Source: DATCJY01 sp036562565
GTDB taxonomy: Bacteria > Bacteroidota > Bacteroidia > Flavobacteriales_D > Sanyastnellaceae
Length of the DNA: 7,390 nucleotides
NCBI GenBank assembly: GCA_036562565.1
Contig: DATCJY010000020.1
Location: 1 to 7,390, forward strand
Direction: 5' to 3'
Notes under the pieces: generated by a model
The model's database searches: none
What the model saw: the letters and a program-made list of their open reading frames with translations, nothing else
Told to the model about the DNA's origin: nothing
Translations under genes and position numbers: made by a program
Shown here: in pieces, positions 1-6,170 of the stretch
Layout: every line of letters begins with the position of its first letter
Position numbering within the stretch: the first letter of the stretch is position 1

Positions 1-219
1 GAACTTTTTCATCATTATGTAGATTATCAAATTATTGATTTGACCAATGAGGAATTTGAAGAATTCATTGATTTCCTAAATGTTTCAGATGAATTTCTGA
101 AAAACAGTTCCCAATATGACTTTCTCATCTATGTGAAGGAACGTTTTAAGGATTACAAGGTGTACAAGCGTCAGCGCAAACAAATGCGTGATTCCGATTT
201 TGATTATGACAGGGATTAA
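1..219 (+). CDS. C-terminal end of an unrecognised protein (5' truncated)
   Basis: Reading frame 1 is open from the first base to a TAA at 217-219 and gives the last 72 residues of a protein whose start lies outside the window. I do not recognise the family. The fragment is rich in Asp, Glu, Phe and Tyr. A helical, acidic stretch is followed by a basic patch (KVYKRQRKQMR) and a very acidic tail ending DSDFDYDRD. No Cys, signal or membrane segment is visible, so the end is probably cytosolic. The stop overlaps by four bases with the stop of the minus-strand lipoprotein gene, so the two genes converge with no intergenic space. The amino-acid composition and the clean open frame up to a tight junction support a real gene, but no function can be assigned from this part. 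Confidence 0.7.
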   Translation, partial: ELFHHYVDYQIIDLTNEEFEEFIDFLNVSDEFLKNSSQYDFLIYVKERFKDYKVYKRQRKQMRDSDFDYDRD

Positions 220-992
220 TGAACTTGTACATCTCCTCTAAAGACACTTATCCAGTTCTCAATGTCTTTTGCTTCAATCGTCAGATTGTATCTTCCGATA
301 GGGACCTCTTGGTTTATCTGTATGGTGTGCAGATCAAACTGCCAGATGTCGGGAGTGAGCTCCCAAGATTGCTCCCAAAAAATTTGGTTATTGCTTGCAA
401 GGTAAGCTTTAATGTTAGACAAGCCGGTGGAATCAATGATTTGACCATTCAGGAGCAAGGATGAGATTTCAGCGGCATGGATATGTATAACGCTTTCTTC
501 CGGAGTGGGGTATATGCTGTTCATCATCAGGGACGGCACTCTCATATTGTGTATGTACAGGTCATAGGTTTTAGTGAAATAATTGCCATTATCATCCAGT
601 AGGCCGATGGTCATATCGCATTTTCCTAATAAACTATCGTGCAAAGGGAATTGGATGCTTATTGATTGCTCCGGTTGACCATTGAGTTTGTAAAGGATAA
701 TGGTATCCAATGCCCCAAATCCTAATTGTTTGAAGAACGTAGTTTCACTTTCCGCCTCAAGATGGTGAAAACCAGATTTGGTTTTTACTTGAACCATCAA
801 TTGTTTCAATGATTTGTTGTCTTTTAGATCCAAGTCTATTTTCAGTTCATCTCCGGCCAATGCCATAAAATGATTGTCATTATTCTCATTCACGGAGAGA
901 CGAATCACTTGGGGTAACTGGTCATCAGGATTGGTGCAGGAGGAGAATGCGACAGTAATTACAATTATTATGAAAGGGTAAATGCTTCTCAT
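216..992 (-). CDS. Lipoprotein, two Ig-like/DUF4625-like domains (second gene of lipoprotein operon)
   Basis: This is a 258-residue predicted lipoprotein. It has a short N-terminus, a hydrophobic core (residues about 4-16) and a lipobox FSSC, so Cys19 would be lipidated and the protein anchored in the envelope. The mature part reads as two beta-sandwich-like domains. Residues about 25-150 contain LDLKDNKSLK and end in LLDDNGN. Residues about 155-258 contain GRYNLTIEAKD near the end. Both halves align by eye with the upstream neighbour, whose matching motifs are SMSDNQSLR and GTYHIAIEARD, so the two genes are paralogues. The His-rich DGHTH motif of the neighbour is absent here; the corresponding position reads SGFHHLE. 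The start ATG is at 990-992, only 2 bases after the stop of the upstream gene, which implies co-transcription and translational coupling. The biological role is unknown. The DUF4625 assignment rests on resemblance recalled from memory. Confidence 0.85.
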   Translation of the reverse strand: MRSIYPFIIIVITVAFSSCTNPDDQLPQVIRLSVNENNDNHFMALAGDELKIDLDLKDNKSLKQLMVQVKTKSGFHHLEAESETTFFKQLGFGALDTIILYKLNGQPEQSISIQFPLHDSLLGKCDMTIGLLDDNGNYFTKTYDLYIHNMRVPSLMMNSIYPTPEESVIHIHAAEISSLLLNGQIIDSTGLSNIKAYLASNNQIFWEQSWELTPDIWQFDLHTIQINQEVPIGRYNLTIEAKDIENWISVFRGDVQVH

Positions 993-994
993 GA

Positions 995-1759
995 CTATTG
1001 AACGATTACAAGAACATCCCAGACTCTCATGAATCCCAGCAGATCACGTGCTTCTATGGCGATATGATAGGTGCCTAATGAAGCCTGATTGAAATTGGCA
1101 GGAAAGTCAACTGTTGTTCCGGATACAGGAACACTTGAAGTGTTTAAGAGTTGTCCGCTTCCGCTATAGAGTTTGATGTTCACACTTTGCAACCCATCCG
1201 GGTCGTATGCATGCGCGTGGAGCTGAATGGAACTGCCCGGTTGGGCATGTATTTTTCCATCTTCATCAATAGTGGGACTGACGGAAGTCAAGTCGATTTC
1301 AGGAGCATTCGGATTTTCAATGATAAGTGAAAATGCTTTGGATGCACTTAGTCCAAAGTCATCGGTTGCCGTGAGGACTACATGCCAAATGCCACTGATG
1401 GAATCAGGAATAACGAACGACTTAGATGAGGAGTGGTTGGCGCTGTTCACAGCCACTTCTTCGTATACATTCCATTGGCCTGCGGGGAGTTTCCATTCAC
1501 CACCACTGCTCCCGTTGCCCGTGTGTGTATGCCCGTCAGCAGCTGGATGAATATTGATGATGTAGCTGCGCAAAGATTGGTTATCACTCATACTAAACGA
1601 TAGGGTGATGGTGTCAGCAGCTATATAATTCTGTGTGGTTTCGGTGCTACCGTTAATTGCAAATGCATCGATGGATGGGGTATAAACATCCACATTCTTT
1701 TTCTCTTTACATGCGGTGAGGACAGCCAAGGAAAAAATAGTCAGTAATAGGTTTTTCAT
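995..1759 (-). CDS. DUF4625-like lipoprotein (first gene of lipoprotein operon)
   Basis: This is a 254-residue predicted lipoprotein. I place the start at the ATG at 1757-1759. It gives a compact signal peptide, MKNLLLTIF followed by LAVLTAC, with lipid-modified Cys17. An upstream in-frame ATG at 1790-1792 would add 11 residues before the signal and is unlikely. Domain 1 (about 20-150) carries SMSDNQSLR and then a His-rich motif IHPAADGHTHT (His71, Asp75, His77, His79), as I recall from the DUF4625 family common in Bacteroidota. Domain 2 (about 155-254) carries LHAHAYDPDG and ends GTYHIAIEARD. Both are likely Ig-like beta sandwiches displayed on a membrane-anchored stalk. The His/Asp cluster could bind a metal, but that is inference. 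The gene leads a two-gene operon with its paralogue and is divergent from the peptidase gene. Confidence 0.85.
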   Translation of the reverse strand: MKNLLLTIFSLAVLTACKEKKNVDVYTPSIDAFAINGSTETTQNYIAADTITLSFSMSDNQSLRSYIINIHPAADGHTHTGNGSSGGEWKLPAGQWNVYEEVAVNSANHSSSKSFVIPDSISGIWHVVLTATDDFGLSASKAFSLIIENPNAPEIDLTSVSPTIDEDGKIHAQPGSSIQLHAHAYDPDGLQSVNIKLYSGSGQLLNTSSVPVSGTTVDFPANFNQASLGTYHIAIEARDLLGFMRVWDVLVIVQ

Positions 1760-1852
1760 TTTACAAATGTGCGTCATGGAGTTGAATTTCAATCTGTGTG
1801 GTAGAAAAAATACCGGGCTTATTTTCGCCCGAGTTAATTTAATTCATCTCTA
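1760..1852. promoter_or_regulatory. Divergent promoter region between lipoprotein operon and peptidase gene
   Basis: These 93 bases separate two divergent starts and must hold the promoter of at least one side. For the plus strand, TATTTTCG at 1820-1827 matches the Bacteroidota -7 consensus TAnnTTTG except at one position and would give a leader of about 20 bases. For the minus strand, the complement of 1805-1812 reads TATTTTTT, also one mismatch. I found no well-spaced TTG -33 element for either, so these are weak candidates. Neither gene has a clear Shine-Dalgarno sequence; both starts are preceded by A/T-rich leader, as is usual in this phylum. Confidence 0.35.
1814..1831. repeat. GC-rich inverted repeat in the divergent region
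   Basis: CGGGC (1814-1818) and GCCCG (1827-1831) form a perfect 5-bp inverted repeat around an 8-base A/T-rich loop, in an otherwise AT-rich spacer. It overlaps the candidate plus-strand -7 element. Read on the minus strand, it is followed by a T-rich run (GTATTTTTTCT), which resembles a small intrinsic terminator or attenuator. It could equally be an operator. The stem is short, so chance is possible. Confidence 0.3.
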
Positions 1853-3985
1853 ATGAAAATGCGATTCTATTTAGTACTGATTCTCTTTGTTCAGTTCACT
1901 TTTGTTAATGCACAACAATACCTTACTCTCGAGGAAGCCGTGATGGGGCTTGGACGTCAATTTGCTCCTGAAACATTGGAACAGCTCAAATGGGTGAATA
2001 GCACTGAAACATACATGTATGTGGAGGATAAAACCATCTACATTTCCGGCCCAGGTGTAAAAAACGAATCGAAGAAACTCATTACACTGGATGAATTGAA
2101 TAAATGGAAAGGAGGCAATGCAATGACCTTCGTGCCTAACATCACTTGGCTAAATGAAAACCAATTCACCTTCTCACATGAAAAGGTAGTTTATGAAGGG
2201 GATTTAAAACTAAAGCAAATCAAAAAGCGCTTGGAGTTACCTGTCGATGCGCAAAATTCGGATTACCATTCAGCAAGCAATCGCCTTGCTTACACAGTGG
2301 AGAACAACCTGTACATAGCAACGGCAGAGAAGAAAATCCAAGTAACACAATTGGCCAAAGACATCGTTGCCGGCCAGAGTATATCACGCAATGAATACGG
2401 TATCTCCAAAGGAACTTTTTGGAACAATGATGGTAGCAAGTTGGCTTTTTATCAAAAAGATGAAAGCAAGGTGAGCAATTATCCGCTTACCAATTACAAC
2501 ACGGTTCCAGCTACTGTTCAGGAAATAAAATATCCCTTTGCCGGTCAACCTAGTGAGCATGTAAGTGTAGGTGTTTATGATGTACAATCAGGTAAAACCA
2601 TATATCTGCGTCCAAGCAATTCAGAAGCGGATCAATTCTATCTAACCAACTTAGCTTGGGCTCCTGACAATAAAACTATCTATCTGGCTTGGCTCAACAG
2701 ACAGACTACGCATACTCGGTTGTTGGCATTCAACAGTGAAACAGGCGATGAAATAAAGGAGCTTTTCTCGGAGTACGATGAGAAATGGGTGGAGCCTTTG
2801 CGTCCGGTCGCTTTTATTCCGAATAAAAATGACCGCTTTATCTGGCTGAGCAGAAGAGATGGTTATACAAATGCATATCTATATGACACGACAGGTAAGC
2901 TGTTTGGAAAAACCAATTTCAAGTTTGATATTGTGGGGCTGGTTGGTTTTGATAAGAAAGGTGAGAACATGTTTGTAATGGCCACCGGAGAGAATCCTAC
3001 CAATACAATGTGCTACAAAGTGAACCTCAAAAACATGTCGGCCACCTTGGTAACCAAGAAGGAAGGGGTTCACCACATTCAGCTTTCAACCAGTGGTAGC
3101 CATGTTCTAGATGTGTACTCCAGCCTTGGTGTAGCACAAGTAATCGACCTCATCGATGCTAAGGGCAATGTGCGCAATCTGAAAACCGCTAAAAATCCCT
3201 TGGCAGATCGATTGATTGGTAAGACTGAGCTTTTCACAATTAAAGCAGCCAATGGTACGGAGTTGTGGTGTCGTCTTATCAAGCCAACCAACTTTGATAC
3301 AAACAAGAAATATCCTGTGGTGGTGTATGTTTACAATGGACCACATGCGCAGTTGGTCACCAACAATTTCCTAGGTGGAGCTTCCCTTTGGATGAACTAC
3401 CTCGCTGAAAAAGGATACCTTGTATTTACCGTGGATGGTCAGGGTTCAGCCAATAGAGGAAGAGATTTTGAACAAGTTATTCATCGACAACTCGGAACAC
3501 AAGAAATCCAAGACCAAATGTTGGGAGTGGAATGGTTGAAGAGCCAGCCCTATGTGGATGCTTCACGCATGGCTGTTCACGGGTGGAGCTATGGCGGCTT
3601 TATGACAACGAGTTTAATGTTGCGCAAACCGGGAGTGTTCAAAGTGGGTGTAGCAGGTGGTCCGGTGATTGATTGGGCACTTTATGAAGTGATGTATGGT
3701 GAGCGCTACATGGATACTCCCCAAGAAAATCCGGATGGTTACAAGACAGCTGATGTAACTCAATATGTGAAGAACCTACAAGGGGACTTACTCATGATAC
3801 ACGGAGCAGATGATGATGTAGTGGTGATGCAACACAATATGAAATTCTTGAAGGCTTGTGTGGACAACCAAGTACAGGTTGACTTTTTTGTCTATCCCGG
3901 TCATGCGCACAATGTGCGAGGTAAAGACCGTGTGCACCTCATCGGGAAAATTATCGATTACATAGAAGAAAAACTCAACGACTGA
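1853..3985 (+). CDS. ptpA: Secreted prolyl tripeptidyl peptidase (S9 family, DPP IV-like)
   Basis: This is a 710-residue serine exopeptidase predicted to release Xaa-Xaa-Pro tripeptides from peptide N-termini in the periplasm or at the outer membrane. Residues 1-20 form a signal peptide (hydrophobic core YLVLILFVQFTFV, likely cut after VNA). Residues about 25-450 are the beta-propeller domain, with NEYGISKGTFW and WLSRRDGYTNAYLYD. Residues about 460-710 are the alpha/beta hydrolase. The triad is Ser579 in HGWSYGGFM, Asp654 in IHGADDDVVV and His686 in YPGHAHNV; Tyr494 in YVYNGP fits the oxyanion tyrosine. Glu181 and Glu612 (in YEVMYGERY) match the residues that bind the substrate amino terminus in Porphyromonas gingivalis PTP, recalled as Glu205 and Glu636. 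The Glu-to-Ser spacing of 398, the Ser-to-Asp spacing of 75 and the Asp-to-His spacing of 32 equal those of that enzyme. Val656 sits where DPP IV has Asn710, as in PTP, which favours tripeptidyl over dipeptidyl activity. The length is close to the roughly 730 residues usual for the family. The Gdx-like gene follows 6 bases later. Confidence 0.93.
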   Translation: MKMRFYLVLILFVQFTFVNAQQYLTLEEAVMGLGRQFAPETLEQLKWVNSTETYMYVEDKTIYISGPGVKNESKKLITLDELNKWKGGNAMTFVPNITWLNENQFTFSHEKVVYEGDLKLKQIKKRLELPVDAQNSDYHSASNRLAYTVENNLYIATAEKKIQVTQLAKDIVAGQSISRNEYGISKGTFWNNDGSKLAFYQKDESKVSNYPLTNYNTVPATVQEIKYPFAGQPSEHVSVGVYDVQSGKTIYLRPSNSEADQFYLTNLAWAPDNKTIYLAWLNRQTTHTRLLAFNSETGDEIKELFSEYDEKWVEPLRPVAFIPNKNDRFIWLSRRDGYTNAYLYDTTGKLFGKTNFKFDIVGLVGFDKKGENMFVMATGENPTNTMCYKVNLKNMSATLVTKKEGVHHIQLSTSGSHVLDVYSSLGVAQVIDLIDAKGNVRNLKTAKNPLADRLIGKTELFTIKAANGTELWCRLIKPTNFDTNKKYPVVVYVYNGPHAQLVTNNFLGGASLWMNYLAEKGYLVFTVDGQGSANRGRDFEQVIHRQLGTQEIQDQMLGVEWLKSQPYVDASRMAVHGWSYGGFMTTSLMLRKPGVFKVGVAGGPVIDWALYEVMYGERYMDTPQENPDGYKTADVTQYVKNLQGDLLMIHGADDDVVVMQHNMKFLKACVDNQVQVDFFVYPGHAHNVRGKDRVHLIGKIIDYIEEKLND

Positions 3986-3991
3986 TCAAGC

Positions 3992-4318
3992 ATGAATTGG
4001 ATCATCCTAATTATAGCAGGATTGTTTGAAGTAGCCTTTGCATCATGTTTGGGCAAGGCGCGGGAGACAACCGGAACCGAATCTTACTTGTGGTATGCAG
4101 GTTTTCTCGTGGCGCTCACCCTTAGCATGGTGCTGCTGATAAAAGCCACACAGACATTGCCACTCGGTACAGCATATGCAGTGTGGACCGGTATCGGGGC
4201 AGTAGGAACTGCACTAATCGGCATCTTTGTTTTCAAAGAACCAGCGAGCTTCTGGCGAGTTTTTTTTCTGCTGACACTTATCGGTTCCATTATTGGCCTA
4301 AAGGCTGTCTCTCATTGA
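3992..4318 (+). CDS. gdx: SMR-family exporter, Gdx/SugE (guanidinium exporter) type
   Basis: This is a 108-residue inner-membrane protein with four predicted transmembrane helices (about 2-20, 33-51, 58-80, 87-105), the standard size for small multidrug resistance transporters. These work as dimers that exchange protons for cations. It resembles SugE/Gdx rather than EmrE: the N-terminus is MNWIILIIAGLFEV, the centre GTAYAVWTGIGAVG and the end IIGLKAVSH. The essential proton/substrate glutamate is Glu13. Ser45, Tyr62 and Trp65 correspond to binding-site residues of Gdx (Ser42, Tyr59, Trp62). The Trp at position 16 in E. coli SugE is Phe16 here, and the first loop is about three residues longer. 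The ATG lies 6 bases past the peptidase stop, so the two are likely co-transcribed. No guanidine riboswitch could sit in so short a gap and none was seen upstream of the peptidase. Probable substrates are guanidinium or small quaternary cations. Confidence 0.88.
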   Translation: MNWIILIIAGLFEVAFASCLGKARETTGTESYLWYAGFLVALTLSMVLLIKATQTLPLGTAYAVWTGIGAVGTALIGIFVFKEPASFWRVFFLLTLIGSIIGLKAVSH

Positions 4319-4421
4319 AATAGGAGTCGGAAGGAAAAAAAATACCTATCATTGAACGATGATGGGCTGAACTTGTACAGCTTTCAAAATCGATGATAAT
4401 TGTCGAGAACATTTTTATAAT
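4319..4421 (+). promoter_or_regulatory. Intergenic region, probable promoter of the sigma-factor operon
   Basis: This 103-base gap is the largest on the plus strand and precedes the three-gene operon starting at 4422. TTG at 4373-4375 and TAATTG at 4397-4402, separated by 21 bases, are a loose match to the Bacteroidota -33/-7 arrangement (TTG ... TAnnTTTG). An A-run lies at 4335-4342. The start codon follows ATTTTTATAAT with no Shine-Dalgarno sequence. I saw no strong terminator for the upstream gene, so read-through is possible. The call rests mainly on position. Confidence 0.25.
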
Positions 4422-5534
4422 ATGAGTCAACTACTAAAAACGCTGTTGGGAGGATTAGCGCTGGTTTTGCTCGCTGTGCCAAACATCGATGGCCAGACTG
4501 CACCGAGTTTGAGTCAAGCAGAGCAGCGTCAGGATATTCCTGCGATTGAACGCTATCAGTTTTCACAACAGTATTATGCCAATGAAGCTGCATGGTGGAT
4601 GAATTATCTAAAGGAAAATCAGGCCAGCGAACAAGGATGGCTCAACTATTACAAAGCACTACGGTATTCCAATTATACACCTCAAAGTAGAGTCATTTCG
4701 AAAAATCAACAAAAGCAACTGGATGCGGTGATAGAGGAAATGAAGTCTAAGGTTTCCGGAACATTTGCGTATCACTATGCGGCTTATCTCAATGGCAACA
4801 AAGGTGAATCTGCTTATGAAGATTTAGTCAAGGCCTATCAATTGCGTTCGGATGTCCCGGAGATTTGGGATGATTTATTGAGCTATGCCATTATCTACAA
4901 TAAGCAGGAGGAAGCAATCAAATTTGCCAAGCAACTTGCTACTCATTCCATTTATAATGCACGAGAGGTAAGTTACAATCGGAATGTGCTCAACAGCGTA
5001 GAGCGGGATGCGATTCTCATCACGAATGGCAATGTGGATACTTATCCCATTCTCATATTGCAGCTATTGAATCAGTACCGTACCGATGTCAAGGTAATAT
5101 GTCAGGATTGGTTGAATAATGAGGCATATGTGCAGCAAGTGTCTCAATGGCTTGGTCGCAATATCCGTTTGAATGCATCCTTAAAAGAGCTCCTTCAGAG
5201 TACTAAAAATGTTTATGTAGCTCTTACCGTGCCTCCTTCCGATATTGAGCAGCATGCACAAAACTTGTATTGCACAGGGCTAGCATTGAAATACAGCAGG
5301 GTGGAAATTGATAACCTCTCAGCGCTAAGGAATAACTGGGAGCGTTTGTTTGAGAAAGATTTGATTGATGAGCAAGAAGAGTTGAACAGGAACTACTTGG
5401 TCCCGTTGGTACAACTGAAGCAGCATTACAAGCAGCTCGGTGAAATCGATAAACATCAGGTTGTCCAAGCTTATTTTGAGAAACTCTCAAAGGGTTTGGG
5501 TTTAAACAAAGCATATAACACTCATAAGGATTAA
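4422..5534 (+). CDS. Exported helical-repeat protein of unknown function, upstream of ECF sigma factor
   Basis: This is a 370-residue protein I cannot name with certainty. Residues 1-24 form a signal peptide (hydrophobic LLGGLALVLLAVP, likely cut near NIDGQ) without a lipobox, so the protein should be periplasmic or surface-exposed. Residues about 45-190 are helical and resemble degenerate tetratricopeptide repeats, with many Tyr and Trp residues. Residues 196-220 (DAILITNGNVDTYPILIL and on) resemble the TNGDNDTFPLWYLQ-type motif that I recall from the C-terminal part of DUF2723 (PMT-like) membrane proteins of Bacteroidota. The C-terminal helix block containing NYLVPLVQLKQHYKQLGE also resembles that region, so this may be a soluble relative of it. 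It is followed after 3 bases by the sigma factor gene, so it is almost certainly co-transcribed. A role as a sensor or effector of the sigma switch is inference from context only. Confidence 0.8.
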   Translation: MSQLLKTLLGGLALVLLAVPNIDGQTAPSLSQAEQRQDIPAIERYQFSQQYYANEAAWWMNYLKENQASEQGWLNYYKALRYSNYTPQSRVISKNQQKQLDAVIEEMKSKVSGTFAYHYAAYLNGNKGESAYEDLVKAYQLRSDVPEIWDDLLSYAIIYNKQEEAIKFAKQLATHSIYNAREVSYNRNVLNSVERDAILITNGNVDTYPILILQLLNQYRTDVKVICQDWLNNEAYVQQVSQWLGRNIRLNASLKELLQSTKNVYVALTVPPSDIEQHAQNLYCTGLALKYSRVEIDNLSALRNNWERLFEKDLIDEQEELNRNYLVPLVQLKQHYKQLGEIDKHQVVQAYFEKLSKGLGLNKAYNTHKD

Positions 5535-5537
5535 AGT

Positions 5538-6170
5538 ATGAAACGCAAGGCACATCCTTATGAACGGTTGAGTGACGAAGAACTCATGCAGCACATCCGC
5601 GAGCGCGACAGGATGGCATTTGAGGTGCTTTATGATCGTTATAGCCGCTTGATGTATAACTACTTCTTTCGGATGCTTTGGAGAGATAAAGAGCGTGCAC
5701 GTGATTTTACTCAAGACTTATTTTCCAAAGTCATTCATCATGCCGGACAGTATGATGCTACACGATCTTTCAAAACATGGATATACAGTGTGGCTCATAA
5801 CATGTGTAAGAATGAATACGCCAAACATGAGGTGCGTCAACGAGCGGCTGTTGAATTGAAAAATGAAGAATCCATGCAGCAAGCTGAGAGTGGAAAAGCG
5901 ATGGACAGAAAGCTGTTCAATGAAAAGCTCAAGGAGGCACTGGATGAAATGGATGAAGTAAAGCGCACCACTTTCGAGTTGCGTTTTTATCAAGAGCTGA
6001 GCATTCCGGAAATCAGTGAAATCATGCAGTGCAGTGAAGGGACCGTGAAGTCGAGGTTGTTTTACCTGCTGAAAGACTTGCACAAGAAGTTGAAGATGTT
6101 TGAAGGCATTGCCGTGTGGATGGCTGTTATCATGGTGTCAATCGAAATATTAATGGAGAAATTAGGATGA
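5538..6170 (+). CDS. ECF-type RNA polymerase sigma factor (sigma-70 family)
   Basis: This 210-residue alternative sigma factor directs RNA polymerase to a dedicated set of promoters. Region 2 spans residues about 28-97: FEVLYDRYSRLMYNYF, then DFTQDLFSKVI (the -10 recognition and core-binding helices) and FKTWIYSVAHNMCKNEYAKH. A Glu-rich linker (about 99-125) follows. Region 4 spans about 126-186, with the helix-turn-helix LSIPEISEIMQCSEGTVKSR that contacts the -35 element. Regions 1 and 3 are absent, as expected for the ECF group. Unusually, region 4 is followed by a hydrophobic tail (EGIAVWMAVIMVSIEILM, about 189-206), so the protein is longer than typical. The gene starts 3 bases after the upstream exported protein, and its TGA overlaps the ATG of the next gene. 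This tight coupling marks the downstream product as its probable regulator. Confidence 0.93.
   Translation: MKRKAHPYERLSDEELMQHIRERDRMAFEVLYDRYSRLMYNYFFRMLWRDKERARDFTQDLFSKVIHHAGQYDATRSFKTWIYSVAHNMCKNEYAKHEVRQRAAVELKNEESMQQAESGKAMDRKLFNEKLKEALDEMDEVKRTTFELRFYQELSIPEISEIMQCSEGTVKSRLFYLLKDLHKKLKMFEGIAVWMAVIMVSIEILMEKLG

Noticed and set aside
219..464. 81-codon plus-strand open frame opposite the second lipoprotein
   Set aside because: It lies entirely antisense to a well-supported lipoprotein with a lipobox, and its protein shows no domain, signal or sensible composition.
1227..1550. 107-codon plus-strand open frame opposite the first lipoprotein
   Set aside because: It is antisense to the DUF4625-like gene; the open frame reflects codon bias of the real gene and the translation resembles nothing known.
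1760..1792. Upstream in-frame ATG giving an 11-residue N-terminal extension to the first lipoprotein
   Set aside because: The extension MKFNSMTHICK would bury the signal peptide; the internal ATG at 1757-1759 gives a canonical lipoprotein signal.
1853..3985. Peptidase as a dipeptidyl peptidase IV rather than a tripeptidyl enzyme
   Set aside because: The EE pair typical of DPP IV is missing, Val656 replaces the DPP IV Asn, and residue spacings match prolyl tripeptidyl peptidase; DPP IV activity is not fully excluded without assay.
4348..4363. Inverted repeat ATCAT-N6-ATGAT downstream of the SMR gene as a terminator
   Set aside because: The stem is only 5 bp and AT-rich and no T-run follows, so it does not support a terminator call.
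5718..6083. 121-codon minus-strand open frame inside the sigma factor gene
   Set aside because: It is wholly antisense to clear region 2 and region 4 coding sequence and shows no recognisable protein features.
6116..6166. In-frame extension of the anti-sigma gene upstream into the sigma gene
   Set aside because: It would add 17 residues (MDGCYHGVNRN and on) that look like out-of-frame sigma sequence; the ATGA overlap at 6167 is the far more usual start.
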